A stretch of DNA of 42,501 nt from the NCBI GenBank assembly GCA_934193545.1, contig CAKPVL010000009.1, positions 1 through 42,501 on the forward strand. The letters are read 5' to 3'. This stretch comes from an uncultured Granulicatella sp. Lineage in GTDB: Bacteria; Bacillota; Bacilli; Lactobacillales; Aerococcaceae. The translations under genes were made by a program, and so were the position numbers. The notes under the pieces were generated by a model. It was given only the letters and a program-made list of their open reading frames with translations, was not told where the DNA came from and searched no databases. This document shows, in pieces, positions 8,867-18,608 of this stretch (its first letter is position 1; each line of letters begins with the position of its first letter).

Positions 8867-11039
8867 GTTTCAAGAATCATTAGGAATTTTCTATTTACCT
8901 GCACTATTAGGTGTTACATTCCTATTCTTATTAATATTAGGATGGAGTAATGTTCAACCAACTTCTTATTCATTTGAATTAAATCAAGTTGCAAAAGAAA
9001 CTGTTCGTGCACCGAAATCCGTAGAGGATAAAGAGCAGACTGAGAAGAATCAACAGATGGCGATGGACGGTGTTGGCGATATTTATGTATTCGACCAAAA
9101 TCGCGAGCAACAACAAATTGATAAAGTGAAACAGTTTTTCCAAGCGATTAAGACAGTTGCAGCAAAAGCTTCAAGTGAAATTTTTGCAACAGATTCTACA
9201 ACGACGACTTCTGGTGAAGTATCAACAAAAGTCGCAACGCTTCAAGATCGACTCACTTATTTCAAGAAGAGTTTAGAATCGGAAAATAAAGCCATTCGTG
9301 ATTTTGCTTTGTATATTCCAGATAGTGTCATCATTCAATTACTTTCTGTTAGCTCAGATAAATTGGATGACTACGAATCAGCTATTGAGAATGCAATTAA
9401 AGAGCAAATGGATAAATCTATTACGGAATCTAATTTGCTACAAGCACAAGAAGCAGCTAAAAAATCGCTCTTTAACGGTGGGTTTACTGACAATGAACGT
9501 GAAATGCTTGGACAACTGTTAACGAATAGTATTGTTGTCAATAATGTTGTGGACAAAGACTCAACGAATAGTGCAAAAGAAAATGCCAAACAAAGTGTTT
9601 CACCGGTCCGTATTTTACAAGGACAAGTGTTGATTCAAGAAGGGCACATCATTACTCAAGAAGATTTGCGTCTTCTAAAATTATTAGGTATTGATGGAAA
9701 CTCAAGTAATTATCATCAATTGTATAGTTACTTAATTTTCTTGACGATTTTATTTGTATCGTTACTAGCATTCTCATTCCGTTTCAAAATGGGAGCATCA
9801 AGCAAAGAGTGGGATACACGTGTTAATGAACTGACTGTGTTCTCAGTAGTGTTCACAATTGGAGCAATCTTACTAAAAATTCTATCATTCCTGCAAAATC
9901 GTGGAATCGATTATATTGGTGTAGCTTTCCCGATTGCCGGATTTATCTATATCATTTATAAATTAACTTCGAAGTTTTACTTTACGATTATTGCGATGTT
10001 AGTTTATCCAATTTTAGTATGGTATATGTTTGGTAGCGATAGTATTAACACCGAAATCGCGTTAACGACCGTTTACTTCTCACTCGCAGCATGGCTTGGA
10101 GTGATTCAAGAGGTATACTGGAAAGATTTATCGTGGTTTAAACAATTACTATTACAAATCATTATTCCATTAGCACTAATGGTTCCATTCGTATTCTTTA
10201 GTAACTATGATTTGGTATCAACGCAATCAGCGTGGTTATTCGCGTTTGCGGCAGTGAGTGGGTTCTTATCATTCCTTATTCCTGTTATTTTGATGCCGTA
10301 CTTTACGTATTTATTCGAGGATAGTTCAGTACTATTATGGGCAGAATTATCAAATCCAAATCAACCGTTGTTAAAAGATTTGATTACAAAAGCTCCAGGA
10401 ACTTATCATCATAGTTTGATGGTCGCAAACATTTCAGCCAACTGTGTGGAAGCCATTGGCGGGGACTCTCAACTGGCGAGAGTAGCTTGTTATTATCACG
10501 ATATTGGTAAGACAGAGCATCCGTTCTTCTTTATCGAAAACTTACCAGCGCATATGGAAAGTCCACATAAGATGATTGGACCATATGAATCGAAAGAAAT
10601 TATTTTTGATCATGTTCGTAAAGGGGTAGAAATTCTTAAACAACATCAATTGCCACAATCAGTGATTGATATTTGTGCAGAACACCATGGAACGACATTG
10701 ATGAAGTATTTCTATGCAGAAGCCTTAAAAGACAATCCAGATGCGGATGAGAAAGACTTCAGATATCCAGGTCCTAAACCTCAAACAAAAGAATCTGCGG
10801 TTATCAATATCGTGGATAGCGCTGAGGCTGCGACCCGTGCGATGAAAGAACCAACGCTTGAGAAAGTTCAAAACTTAGTACATTCGATTATTATGAATCG
10901 CTTGGAGGACGGGCAATTTGTTGAATGTGATATTACGTTGAAAGAGTTAGCGATTATCGAAAAGAATATCGTGGCTTCGCTAAACGGAACATTCCATTCA
11001 AGAATTGAATATCCAAAACTTCCTAAAAAACAATCTTAA
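8847..11039 (+). CDS. pgpH: Cyclic-di-AMP phosphodiesterase PgpH (7TM-HD family)
   Basis: Membrane enzyme that hydrolyses c-di-AMP to pApA, the signal controlling potassium and osmolyte balance. 730 residues: one transmembrane helix near 14–34, a large extracytoplasmic 7TMR-HDED sensor region (about 35–300), a bundle of membrane helices (about 300–475) and a cytosolic HD domain. The HD metal residues are visible: the histidine pair H521–H522 in TYHHS, H551–D552 in YYHDIGKTEHP, and the later AEHHGTT motif. The GTG at 8847 is preceded by GAGGTG at about 6-base spacing; open frame farther upstream lies inside phoH and has no ribosome site. A terminator follows. Confidence 0.94.
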   Translation: MRQKLRKFQESLGIFYLPALLGVTFLFLLILGWSNVQPTSYSFELNQVAKETVRAPKSVEDKEQTEKNQQMAMDGVGDIYVFDQNREQQQIDKVKQFFQAIKTVAAKASSEIFATDSTTTTSGEVSTKVATLQDRLTYFKKSLESENKAIRDFALYIPDSVIIQLLSVSSDKLDDYESAIENAIKEQMDKSITESNLLQAQEAAKKSLFNGGFTDNEREMLGQLLTNSIVVNNVVDKDSTNSAKENAKQSVSPVRILQGQVLIQEGHIITQEDLRLLKLLGIDGNSSNYHQLYSYLIFLTILFVSLLAFSFRFKMGASSKEWDTRVNELTVFSVVFTIGAILLKILSFLQNRGIDYIGVAFPIAGFIYIIYKLTSKFYFTIIAMLVYPILVWYMFGSDSINTEIALTTVYFSLAAWLGVIQEVYWKDLSWFKQLLLQIIIPLALMVPFVFFSNYDLVSTQSAWLFAFAAVSGFLSFLIPVILMPYFTYLFEDSSVLLWAELSNPNQPLLKDLITKAPGTYHHSLMVANISANCVEAIGGDSQLARVACYYHDIGKTEHPFFFIENLPAHMESPHKMIGPYESKEIIFDHVRKGVEILKQHQLPQSVIDICAEHHGTTLMKYFYAEALKDNPDADEKDFRYPGPKPQTKESAVINIVDSAEAATRAMKEPTLEKVQNLVHSIIMNRLEDGQFVECDITLKELAIIEKNIVASLNGTFHSRIEYPKLPKKQS

Positions 11040-11046
11040 GAGTCAT

Positions 11047-11082
11047 CTCCCTTCAACTTGAATTAGTTGAGGGGAGTTTTTT
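11047..11082 (+). terminator. Terminator after pgpH
   Basis: A 12-bp stem (11047–11058 with 11065–11076, one G·T pair), a 6-base loop and six T. It closes the phoH–pgpH transcript. Confidence 0.88.
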
Positions 11083-11090
11083 GTAAAAGC

Positions 11091-11114
11091 GAACTTTGAA
11101 GACCGTCAAAGTTC
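11091..11114. repeat. Perfect 9-bp inverted repeat upstream of ybeY
   Basis: GAACTTTGA and its exact complement (11091–11099 and 11106–11114) flank six bases. There is no T run after it, so it does not look like a terminator. It ends where the −35 region of the ybeY promoter would lie, so an operator is possible. Confidence 0.5.
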
Positions 11115-11131
11115 CAATAATGTAGGGAGTT

Positions 11132-11140
11132 TGTTACAAT
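11132..11140 (+). promoter_or_regulatory. Extended −10 promoter of ybeY–dgkA–era–recO
   Basis: TGTTACAAT fits the extended −10 pattern TGnTATAAT with one difference. The −35 region (TTCCAA at 11112–11117) is poor, as extended −10 promoters allow. It lies about 30 bases before the ybeY ATG. Confidence 0.55.
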
Positions 11141-11170
11141 ATTAGTGACGCTAAAAAAGGAGTTTTTAAT

Positions 11171-11659
11171 ATGATTATTGAAATTATCGATGAAACAGAA
11201 GTAGTACCAGAAAGCCATCAAGAACTTGTGCATAGTGTAGTTAGTTTTGCTGCGGATTACTTAAAAATCCCTGAAAACAAAGAATGCAGTATCTCATTTA
11301 TTTCTAGCGAACGTATTCGTGAAATCAACCGTGAGTTTAGAAATATTGATAAAGTTACAGATGTGATTAGTTTTGCGTTAGATGATTCAGATGATGACTT
11401 TGAAAGTATGAAGTCCATTATGGAAGAGGACGATAGCTTTGTAACTTCGATTGGAGATATCGTTATTTCTTTAGACCGTGCAAAGGAACAAGCAGAAGAC
11501 TATGGACATTCGCTTGAACGTGAACTTGGATTCTTAGCACTACATGGCTTCTTACACTTAAACGGTTATGATCACCAAACAGAAGAAGAGGAAGCTGAAA
11601 TGACAGGATTGCAAAAAGAAATCCTAGAAGCATATGGGTTGAAACGTGATGACGCATAA
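11171..11659 (+). CDS. ybeY: Endoribonuclease YbeY
   Basis: Zinc-dependent RNase needed for 16S rRNA 3'-end maturation and ribosome quality control. 162 residues. The single-zinc motif HxxxHxxxxxH is present as LHGFLHLNGYDH in the C-terminal third. The family motif REINREFRNIDKVTDVISFAL lies near residues 56–76 (the conserved part is NREFRNIDKVTDVISF). An acidic insertion (DDSDDDFESMKSIMEEDD) sits between strands. AAAAAAGGAG precedes the ATG. dgkA starts inside its last codons, so the two are translationally linked. Confidence 0.95.
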   Translation: MIIEIIDETEVVPESHQELVHSVVSFAADYLKIPENKECSISFISSERIREINREFRNIDKVTDVISFALDDSDDDFESMKSIMEEDDSFVTSIGDIVISLDRAKEQAEDYGHSLERELGFLALHGFLHLNGYDHQTEEEEAEMTGLQKEILEAYGLKRDDA

Positions 11660-12029
11660 ACAAACAGAAAAGAATTCTAACTTTTTGACGTCACTAAAGC
11701 ATGCCATAGATGGTATTAAAACAGTGATTCGAGAAGAAAGAAACATGAAGGCGCATCTCTGCATTGCAGGGCTGGCGATTATAATTAGTTTTTTCTCTGG
11801 TTTATCAGCAGTCGAATGGTGTTTTATTTTACTGTGTATTTTCATTGTGTTTCTCATGGAAATCTTAAACACCGTTGTTGAAAATTTAGTCGATTTACTA
11901 GTGAAGAAGGAATATCATATTGAAGCAAAGAAGGCAAAAGATATAGCAGCTGGTGGAGTGTTACTCGGCGCTAGTTTTACAGTAGTCATTGCAATAATCA
12001 TTATTTTGCCAAAATGGATTCATTTTTAA
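11649..12029 (+). CDS. dgkA: Undecaprenol/diacylglycerol kinase
   Basis: Small integral membrane kinase. In Gram-positive bacteria this family mainly phosphorylates undecaprenol, recycling the lipid carrier for wall synthesis. 126 residues, three predicted transmembrane helices (about 33–52, 55–72 and 99–122) and the family signature EILNTVVENLVDLL with its conserved Glu and Asn, followed by KAKDIAAGGVLL. The ATG at 11649 overlaps the end of ybeY by 11 bases; a GTG directly before it (11646) is an equally possible start. Only a weak ribosome site is seen, fitting coupling to ybeY. Confidence 0.92.
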   Translation: MTHKQTEKNSNFLTSLKHAIDGIKTVIREERNMKAHLCIAGLAIIISFFSGLSAVEWCFILLCIFIVFLMEILNTVVENLVDLLVKKEYHIEAKKAKDIAAGGVLLGASFTVVIAIIIILPKWIHF

Positions 12030-12038
12030 GGAGAGAGT

Positions 12039-12947
12039 ATGACAAAACCATTTAAATCAGGATTTGTGGCGATTGTAGGTCGTCCTAATGTCGGCAAATC
12101 AACATTTATGAACTATGTGCTTGGTCAAAAGATTGCCATCATGTCTGACAAAGCGCAAACAACAAGAAATAAAATCCAAGGGGTTTATACGAAAGACGAT
12201 GCGCAAATCGTTTTCTTAGATACTCCAGGGATTCATAAACCAAAACATGAACTCGGAGAATTTATGGTGAAGAGTGCTTATTCTGCACTAAAAGAAGTAG
12301 ATGCGGTTTTATTTATGGTGAACGTTAGTGAAAAACGTGGACCAGGAGACGACTTCATTATTGAAAAACTAAAAGGGATTAAGACACCGATTTTCTTAGT
12401 ATTAAATAAGATTGATCTTGTAACTCCAGAAGTGCTATTAGAACGTGTGGAAAGTTATAAAGATGCACTTGATTTTGCTGGTGTATTCCCAATTTCAGTA
12501 CTACAAGGAAATAATGTGAATGAACTAATGGAAGCTCTAATTAATGCACTTCCTGAAGGACCACAATATTATCCAGCAGACCAAATCACCGATCACCCTG
12601 AGTATTTTGTTGTATCAGAATTGATTCGTGAGAAAATTTTACAGTTAACACAGGAAGAAATTCCTCACTCAGTGGCTGTAACAGTGGATAAAATGCAAAA
12701 AGATGAATTCGATAAAGTCCATGTGTATGCGAATATCATTGTTGAGCGTAAATCGCAAAAAGGCATTATTATTGGTAAAGGCGGCCGTCTCTTAAAAGAA
12801 ATCGGGACGAGAGCGAGACGCGATATTCAACAATTACTAGGGAATAAAGTTTACTTAGAACTGTGGGTAAAAGTTGAGAAAGATTGGCGTAAACGTAAGA
12901 GTAACTTACAAGAATACGGATATCGAGATACAGACTATAGAGATTAG
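12039..12947 (+). CDS. era: GTPase Era
   Basis: Essential GTPase that binds the 3' end of 16S rRNA and helps assemble the 30S subunit. 302 residues. G motifs: [10 protein letters not shown] (G1, about 14–23), TTRNKIQG (G2), DTPGIH (G3) and NKID (G4). A C-terminal KH domain follows, with [28 protein letters not shown] precedes the ATG, 9 bases after dgkA. The neighbours ybeY and recO are the classic arrangement. Confidence 0.97.
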   Translation: MTKPFKSGFVAIVGRPNVGKSTFMNYVLGQKIAIMSDKAQTTRNKIQGVYTKDDAQIVFLDTPGIHKPKHELGEFMVKSAYSALKEVDAVLFMVNVSEKRGPGDDFIIEKLKGIKTPIFLVLNKIDLVTPEVLLERVESYKDALDFAGVFPISVLQGNNVNELMEALINALPEGPQYYPADQITDHPEYFVVSELIREKILQLTQEEIPHSVAVTVDKMQKDEFDKVHVYANIIVERKSQKGIIIGKGGRLLKEIGTRARRDIQQLLGNKVYLELWVKVEKDWRKRKSNLQEYGYRDTDYRD

Positions 12948-12958
12948 GATGGAATCAA

Positions 12959-13741
12959 ATGGATTATTACCACTATTTTGATGGGATTGTCTTAATGAGA
13001 CAGGCGTATCGCGAGAAAGATATGCTTGTAAAAATTTTGACGAGAGACCACGGAAAGTTAATGTTCTTTTTACGAAATGCACAGCAAACCAATCATCCAT
13101 TAACAGCTGCGACACAGGTGTTTACAAGAGCGACTTTTCTTGGGCATATTCATCAGAATGGGTTTAGTTTCCTAAAGGATAGTCACGATATAAAGCCTGC
13201 GACGATTGTCTTGCAAGATGTAAAGGCACAAGCGGTTTTAGCGTATTTAACACAATTAACAGATGCGGTGATGGATGACCATATTGTGAATAAGACAGTG
13301 TTTCAACTGCTTTGGGACGCTATTGAAGCCATTAATAATGGAGTCGATGCAGAAGTAATTTTGCGTTTCTTTGAAATCAAGATTCTACGTTACTATGGAG
13401 TCGAGGTGGAATGGCAACATTGCGTCATTTGTAATAGAGATACAGACTTAGTCGATTTTTCAATTCAGAAGCATGGATGCCTGTGCAAGAATCACTTAGA
13501 CGAAGACGAGTATCGCATGCAATTGTCTAGAAAGGCATTGTATGTCGCAAGGCAATTAGCTCTTGTTTCTTCTCCGAAACAAATAGGGTCTATTCAGTTA
13601 TCGAGTGAGACAACAAGTGAGTTAAGACGCCTGTTTGATACCATTATGGAAGAGTATGTGGGCATTCGTTTGAAGAGCAAAAAATTCTTAGATCAGATGG
13701 TCGAATGGGAAACGTTAATGCAGAAAAGAGGACAAGATTAA
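12959..13741 (+). CDS. recO: DNA repair protein RecO
   Basis: Recombination mediator that works with RecR to load RecA on SSB-coated DNA. 260 residues: an N-terminal OB-fold (about 1–80), then a helical region containing a zinc-finger-like module with the pairs CVIC and CLC at about residues 157–180. It starts MDYYHYFDGIVLMRQAYREK with AGGATGGA upstream and lies 11 bases after era. No clear terminator follows; the T-box promoter begins 25 bases after its stop. Confidence 0.94.
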   Translation: MDYYHYFDGIVLMRQAYREKDMLVKILTRDHGKLMFFLRNAQQTNHPLTAATQVFTRATFLGHIHQNGFSFLKDSHDIKPATIVLQDVKAQAVLAYLTQLTDAVMDDHIVNKTVFQLLWDAIEAINNGVDAEVILRFFEIKILRYYGVEVEWQHCVICNRDTDLVDFSIQKHGCLCKNHLDEDEYRMQLSRKALYVARQLALVSSPKQIGSIQLSSETTSELRRLFDTIMEEYVGIRLKSKKFLDQMVEWETLMQKRGQD

Positions 13742-13766
13742 GAGTAGCGCAAAACGCTGTCTTTAC

Positions 13767-13795
13767 TTGACTTTTTAAGCAATTATCGGTACTAT
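13767..13795 (+). promoter_or_regulatory. Promoter of the glycyl T-box operon
   Basis: TTGACT (13767–13772), 17 bases, then TACTAT (13790–13795). A TATAGT three bases later is a better −10 but the spacer would be 20. Transcription would begin close to 13802, just before stem I of the T-box. Confidence 0.6.
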
Positions 13796-13801
13796 AGTGT
13801 A

Positions 13802-14002
13802 AGATTAATAGGACGTTGACGGTGAGATTTTTAATGATAAAATGTCAAAGAGAGTATGGGCTGGTGGAATCCATATCATGGTCATTAAAAGTGGCGCACT
13901 TGAGTCTATCAACAATGAAGCTTGGTTTTAAACCAAGAAATTAGGGTGGAACCGCGATTAGTCGTCCCTATGTATGCTTTTTGTGTACATAGGGACTTTT
14001 TT
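13802..14002 (+). promoter_or_regulatory. T-box riboswitch, glycine-specific
   Basis: Leader RNA that binds tRNA-Gly and lets transcription continue when the tRNA is uncharged. The invariant T-box AGGGTGGAACCGCG is at 13943–13956. The terminator hairpin has a perfect 11-bp stem (13964–13974 with 13986–13996) and six T. A stem III-like hairpin sits at 13921–13937, and stem I contains the AGAGAGTA and GGTGGAAT elements typical of this class. A GGC triplet at 13893–13895 on the 3' side of stem I is my candidate specifier codon, which agrees with glyQ and glyS downstream. Stem I limits are approximate. Confidence 0.93.
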
Positions 14003-14025
14003 ATTTAGTCAAAGGAGGAAATAGT

Positions 14026-14268
14026 ATGGATTTTACAATGGTCATCCCAGCTTCAGAATTCAAAGATTTTCAATTGAAGGTGGTGTCATTAGCGCCGATT
14101 AAAGTCAGTGTGATCGGTCATGAAGATGAAGTGTTGGAGCAATTCCAAACAAGTGTTAACCATTCAATGTACGGTTTTAAAACGAAAAATGAAGCGATTA
14201 AAGAAGTTAAATGTGAAGTGATTCCTGGAGTGATTTATGAATTTTATCCAGTAGTGAATGCACAATAG
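14026..14268 (+). CDS. Unknown 80-residue protein between T-box and glyQ
   Basis: I do not recognise this protein. It starts at ATG after a strong AAAGGAGGA (spacing about 7) and ends 14 bases before glyQ, so it appears to be the first gene translated from the T-box transcript. The sequence ([20 protein letters not shown] to [12 protein letters not shown]) has no signal peptide or membrane helix, one cysteine, and alternating hydrophobic stretches suggesting a small alpha/beta fold. Codon use resembles its neighbours, and the strong ribosome site argues that it is real. A role in glycine or tRNA-Gly physiology is possible purely from regulation and is not shown by the sequence. Confidence 0.8.
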   Translation: MDFTMVIPASEFKDFQLKVVSLAPIKVSVIGHEDEVLEQFQTSVNHSMYGFKTKNEAIKEVKCEVIPGVIYEFYPVVNAQ

Positions 14269-14282
14269 AAAGGGGAACAATT

Positions 14283-15167
14283 ATGGCAAAAAAATTAAGT
14301 GTTCAAGAAATTATTTTAACATTACAAAATTATTGGTCTAACCAAGGATGCTTGCTTCTTCAAGCATACGATACTGAAAAAGGGGCAGGGACAATGAGCC
14401 CTTATACATTCCTTCGTGCGATTGGACCAGAACCTTGGAATGCAGCATACGTGGAACCTTCACGTCGTCCTGCAGATGGACGTTACGGGGAAAACCCAAA
14501 CCGTTTATTCCAACACCACCAATTCCAAGTGGTGATGAAACCATCTCCTGAAAATATTCAAGAATTATATTTAGGAAGCCTAGAAGCTCTTAGAATTAAC
14601 CCATTAGAACACGATATTCGTTTCGTGGAAGATAACTGGGAAAACCCATCTCTTGGCTGTGCTGGTTTAGGATGGGAAGTATGGCTTGACGGAATGGAAG
14701 TAACTCAATTTACGTACTTCCAACAAGTAGGTGGACTAGAATGTCACCCTGTAACAAGTGAAATCACTTATGGTTTAGAACGTCTTGCTTCATACATTCA
14801 AGAAGTAGAGAGTGTATATGATTTAGTATGGACTGGAGATGTTAAATACGGAGATATCTTCACTCAACCAGAATATGAACATTCTAAATACGCTTTTGAA
14901 GAAAGCAATGCAGAATTATTAATGCAATTATTTACAGACTTTGAAAAAGAAGCCACTGTCTTAATGGAAAAAGGCTTAGTGCACCCGGCTTATGACTATG
15001 TATTGAAATGCTCTCATGCATTTAACTTAATGGATGCTCGCGGAATTATTTCTGCAACTGACCGTGCTGGATTCCTTGGCCGTATTCGTAAAATGGCCCG
15101 TACAATCGCGAAAACTTTCGTGGCTGAGCGTGAAGCATTAGGATTCCCATTATTGAAAGAGAAATAA
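14283..15167 (+). CDS. glyQ: Glycyl-tRNA synthetase alpha subunit
   Basis: Catalytic subunit of the bacterial alpha2-beta2 glycyl-tRNA synthetase (class II). 294 residues, usual length. It starts [20 protein letters not shown] and contains family blocks [28 protein letters not shown] (abridged here: [15 protein letters not shown]) and [26 protein letters not shown] precedes the ATG. glyS follows after 20 bases. Expression should be controlled by the T-box upstream. Confidence 0.98.
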   Translation: MAKKLSVQEIILTLQNYWSNQGCLLLQAYDTEKGAGTMSPYTFLRAIGPEPWNAAYVEPSRRPADGRYGENPNRLFQHHQFQVVMKPSPENIQELYLGSLEALRINPLEHDIRFVEDNWENPSLGCAGLGWEVWLDGMEVTQFTYFQQVGGLECHPVTSEITYGLERLASYIQEVESVYDLVWTGDVKYGDIFTQPEYEHSKYAFEESNAELLMQLFTDFEKEATVLMEKGLVHPAYDYVLKCSHAFNLMDARGIISATDRAGFLGRIRKMARTIAKTFVAEREALGFPLLKEK

Positions 15168-15187
15168 GACAGTTTGGAGGAGAAAGA

Positions 15188-17257
15188 ATGACACAATCAT
15201 TATTATTAGAAATCGGTTTAGAAGAATTACCTGCTCAATATGTTCGTTCAAGTTCAGAGCAATTAGCAAAACGTGTAGAAGACTTCTTCAAAGAGGAAAA
15301 CTTAGCATTTGAATCCGTAGAAGCATTTGCAACTCCAAGAAGATTGGCGGTTCGTGTAAATGGCTTAGTCGAAGAACAAGCTGACCGCGAAGAAATTTTC
15401 AAAGGGCCATCACTTGCAATCGCTCAAAAAGATGGAGCATGGACAAAAGCGGCTGAAGGATTTGTTCGTGGTAAAGGTTTAACAACAGATGATATTTATG
15501 TGGAAGAAGTGAATGGCGTTGAATACATTCATGTGAAACAACATATCGCTGGTAAATCAACAAAAGAAGTGGTTAAAAACTTATCTTCTGTAATTACAGA
15601 TATGAAATTCCCAGTGACAATGCGTTGGGCAGCTCATACATTTGAATACTTACGTCCAATTCACTGGATTGTTGCTTTATACGGCAATGAAGTCATCGAA
15701 GAAATTGGCGTATTAGATGTCAAAGCTGGACGCATTTCAAGAGGACATCGTTTCTTAGGAAAAGAAGCAACGATTGAAAATCCAGAAAGCTATGAAAAAG
15801 CATTAGCTGAACAATTCGTTATCGTGAACCAAGATGAACGTAAAGCATTAGTTCGCAAACAAATTGAAGAATTAGCTGCTAAGAACAATTGGATTATTCC
15901 AATCGATGAAGACTTATTAGAAGAAGTAAGCTCAATCTTAGAATACCCAACAGCATTTGCGGGTACTTTTGATGAAAAATACTTAGTCGTTCCAGAACCC
16001 GTATTAGTGACATCAATGAAAGAACACCAACGCTATTTCGTTGTGTATAACCAAGAAAAACAATTATTACCATTCTTCGTTTCAGTTCGTAACGGTAATG
16101 ATTACATGATTGAAAATGTCGCAAAAGGAAATCAAAAGGTATTAACAGCGCGTCTTGAAGATGCTTTATTCTTCTATGAAGAAGACTTAAAGATTCCGAT
16201 GACAACTTTCTTGAAGAAATTAGAAACATTAAACTTCCATGCAAAAATTGGTTCTATGACAGAGAAGATGGACCGTGTGCAATTACTTGTGGGACGTATT
16301 GCAAAAGAATTGAACTTACCAAGTGATGTCGTTGTCACAGCGCAACGTGCCGCTTCTATTTACAAATTCGACTTAGTAACAAATATGGTTGGTGAATTCC
16401 CTGAATTACAAGGGATCATGGGTGAAATCTATGCCTTGAAACAAGGAGAAACACCAGAAGTTGCCAAAGCAATCCGTGAACACTATATGCCAACAAGTGC
16501 AGATGGTGAATTACCTTCTTCTGTACCAGGTGCTTTACTTGCGGTTGCAGATAAATTAGATACTTTCTTAAGCTTTACAGCTGCTGGAATGCTTCCAACA
16601 GGTTCAAATGACCCATATGCGCTTCGTCGTCAAGTAATGGGTCTTGTACAAATTCTTGCGGCCTTTGATTGGAACATTGAAATTGAAGACTTTACAAAAC
16701 TATTGTTAGGTCTTGATTACGCTGAGTTCCTAACAGGTAAAGAAGATGAAATTGAAGAGTTTATCTTAAGCTTTATTCGTGAACGTGTGGCACAACGTAT
16801 TGCTACGATTACAAAACGTCATGATATTATCGATGCGGTTGTAAACAGTCATACTTCATCAATTCCTGAACAATTGAAAGCTGCAAAAGTTCTTTCAGCT
16901 GTTTCTGAATCAGAAGAATTTAAAGGAATTACAGAGGCATTAAACCGTGTTATCAATATTAGTGCGAAAGCTCAAGATGATGCGAGTGGCGAAATTTTAG
17001 AAGATCGTCTTGAAACAGCAAGTGAACGTACTTTAGTAAAAGCGATTAAAGAACTTCATTCAAAAGTACAAACATTAACTCCTGAAGAACTTTATAGTCA
17101 TTTAGAAGCATTAGCACCAAAAATCAATGATTTCTTCAATGAAAACATGGTAATGGTAGATGATGAGGCAGTTCGTCGTAACCGTCTAAGATTCTTAGGA
17201 TTACTATCTCAAATCATTTTAGATTTCGCAGATTTCACATCATTAATCGTTAAATAA
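15188..17257 (+). CDS. glyS: Glycyl-tRNA synthetase beta subunit
   Basis: Beta subunit, needed for tRNA-Gly binding by the alpha2-beta2 enzyme. 689 residues, normal length. It starts [20 protein letters not shown], and the central region includes an HD-like domain and a C-terminal DALR-type anticodon-binding domain (about 585–680). GGAGGAGAAAG precedes the ATG. No terminator hairpin is visible in the 31 bases before obg. Confidence 0.98.
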   Translation: MTQSLLLEIGLEELPAQYVRSSSEQLAKRVEDFFKEENLAFESVEAFATPRRLAVRVNGLVEEQADREEIFKGPSLAIAQKDGAWTKAAEGFVRGKGLTTDDIYVEEVNGVEYIHVKQHIAGKSTKEVVKNLSSVITDMKFPVTMRWAAHTFEYLRPIHWIVALYGNEVIEEIGVLDVKAGRISRGHRFLGKEATIENPESYEKALAEQFVIVNQDERKALVRKQIEELAAKNNWIIPIDEDLLEEVSSILEYPTAFAGTFDEKYLVVPEPVLVTSMKEHQRYFVVYNQEKQLLPFFVSVRNGNDYMIENVAKGNQKVLTARLEDALFFYEEDLKIPMTTFLKKLETLNFHAKIGSMTEKMDRVQLLVGRIAKELNLPSDVVVTAQRAASIYKFDLVTNMVGEFPELQGIMGEIYALKQGETPEVAKAIREHYMPTSADGELPSSVPGALLAVADKLDTFLSFTAAGMLPTGSNDPYALRRQVMGLVQILAAFDWNIEIEDFTKLLLGLDYAEFLTGKEDEIEEFILSFIRERVAQRIATITKRHDIIDAVVNSHTSSIPEQLKAAKVLSAVSESEEFKGITEALNRVINISAKAQDDASGEILEDRLETASERTLVKAIKELHSKVQTLTPEELYSHLEALAPKINDFFNENMVMVDDEAVRRNRLRFLGLLSQIILDFADFTSLIVK

Positions 17258-17288
17258 GACCCCTCAAAGAGAAAGGAGAGTGAATGAA

Positions 17289-18596
17289 ATGGCAGTATTT
17301 TATGATCGTGCCACGATTCAAGTTAAAGCCGGAAAAGGTGGAGACGGAATGGTTGCGTTTCGTCGTGAAAAATACGTACCAGACGGAGGCCCGGCTGGTG
17401 GAGACGGCGGTAAAGGCGGAAGTGTCATTTTTAAAGTCGATTCAGGACTTAGAACCTTATTAGATTTCCGTCACAAACGTCATTTCAAAGCAAAACCTGG
17501 TGAAAACGGCATGAGTAAGAGTATGTATGGCCGTGGAGCAGAAGACTTAATCGTTAAAGTTCCACCAGGAACAATCGTTAGAAATGCTGAGACGAAAGCA
17601 CTGATTGCTGACTTAGTAGAAGATGGACAAGAAGTAGTAGTTGCAAAAGGTGGCCGTGGTGGTCGAGGAAATATCCGTTTTGCAACGCATAAAAACCCTG
17701 CACCAGACATTGCTGAGAACGGTGAACCAGGGGAAGAGTTTGAACTCGATTTAGAATTAAAAGTTTTAGCTGACGTTGGGTTAGTTGGATTCCCATCAGT
17801 AGGGAAATCGACTTTACTATCTGTGATTTCAAGTGCAAAACCAAAAATTGCAGACTATCACTTTACAACATTGAATCCTCAATTAGGAATGGCACAGTCT
17901 CCAAATGGCGAGCAATTCGTCGTTGCTGACTTACCAGGATTAATTGAAGGAGCCCATACAGGTGTGGGGCTTGGTATTCATTTCCTAAAACATATCGAAC
18001 GTACAAAAGTATTACTTCATGTGATTGATATGGCCGCAATGGAAGGCCGTGATCCTTTTGAAGATTACAAGATTATTCAAGAAGAACTCGGAAGTTATCA
18101 CTTACGCTTACTAGAACGTCCAATGTTGATTGTGGCGAACAAAATGGACCAACCTCAAGCAGAAGAAAACTTAGAGAAGTTTAAGAAAGATTTAGCAGAT
18201 AGCTTAGCTGAAGGCGAAGAGATGCCAGAGATTTTCCCAATTTCTGCATACCGTCGTGAAGGTCTTCAAGCACTGCTTGCTAGAACTGCTGAAGTGTTAG
18301 AAGAAACAGAATTCTTCCCATTAAACGAAGAAGTAGTGGAAACACATATCGTTTATGGATTAGAAGAAGAGGAAGCACCATTCAAAGTGACAAGAGATCC
18401 AGATGGAACTTGGGTACTGTATGGTGACAAGATTGAAAAACTATTCAAGATGACAAATATGGAACATGATGAGTCTGTTATGCGATTCTCACGTCAATTA
18501 CGTGGAATGGGTGTAGATAGCACTTTACGTGAAAAAGGCGCTGAAAATGGCGATTTAGTACGTATTCTAAACTTCTCATTTGAGTTCGTAGATTAA
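17289..18596 (+). CDS. obg: GTPase Obg (CgtA)
   Basis: Essential GTPase tied to 50S assembly and the stringent response. 435 residues: a glycine-rich Obg fold (about 1–158, with [20 protein letters not shown] and the type-II polyproline loops), a G domain with [11 protein letters not shown] (G1), [16 protein letters not shown] (G3) and NKMD (G4), and a C-terminal OCT domain (about 360–435). The ATG at 17289 gives the family start [18 protein letters not shown]; an in-frame GTG at 17280 overlaps the GGAG and is less likely. Confidence 0.96.
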   Translation: MAVFYDRATIQVKAGKGGDGMVAFRREKYVPDGGPAGGDGGKGGSVIFKVDSGLRTLLDFRHKRHFKAKPGENGMSKSMYGRGAEDLIVKVPPGTIVRNAETKALIADLVEDGQEVVVAKGGRGGRGNIRFATHKNPAPDIAENGEPGEEFELDLELKVLADVGLVGFPSVGKSTLLSVISSAKPKIADYHFTTLNPQLGMAQSPNGEQFVVADLPGLIEGAHTGVGLGIHFLKHIERTKVLLHVIDMAAMEGRDPFEDYKIIQEELGSYHLRLLERPMLIVANKMDQPQAEENLEKFKKDLADSLAEGEEMPEIFPISAYRREGLQALLARTAEVLEETEFFPLNEEVVETHIVYGLEEEEAPFKVTRDPDGTWVLYGDKIEKLFKMTNMEHDESVMRFSRQLRGMGVDSTLREKGAENGDLVRILNFSFEFVD

Positions 18597-18608
18597 GGAG
18601 TTTTGAAT

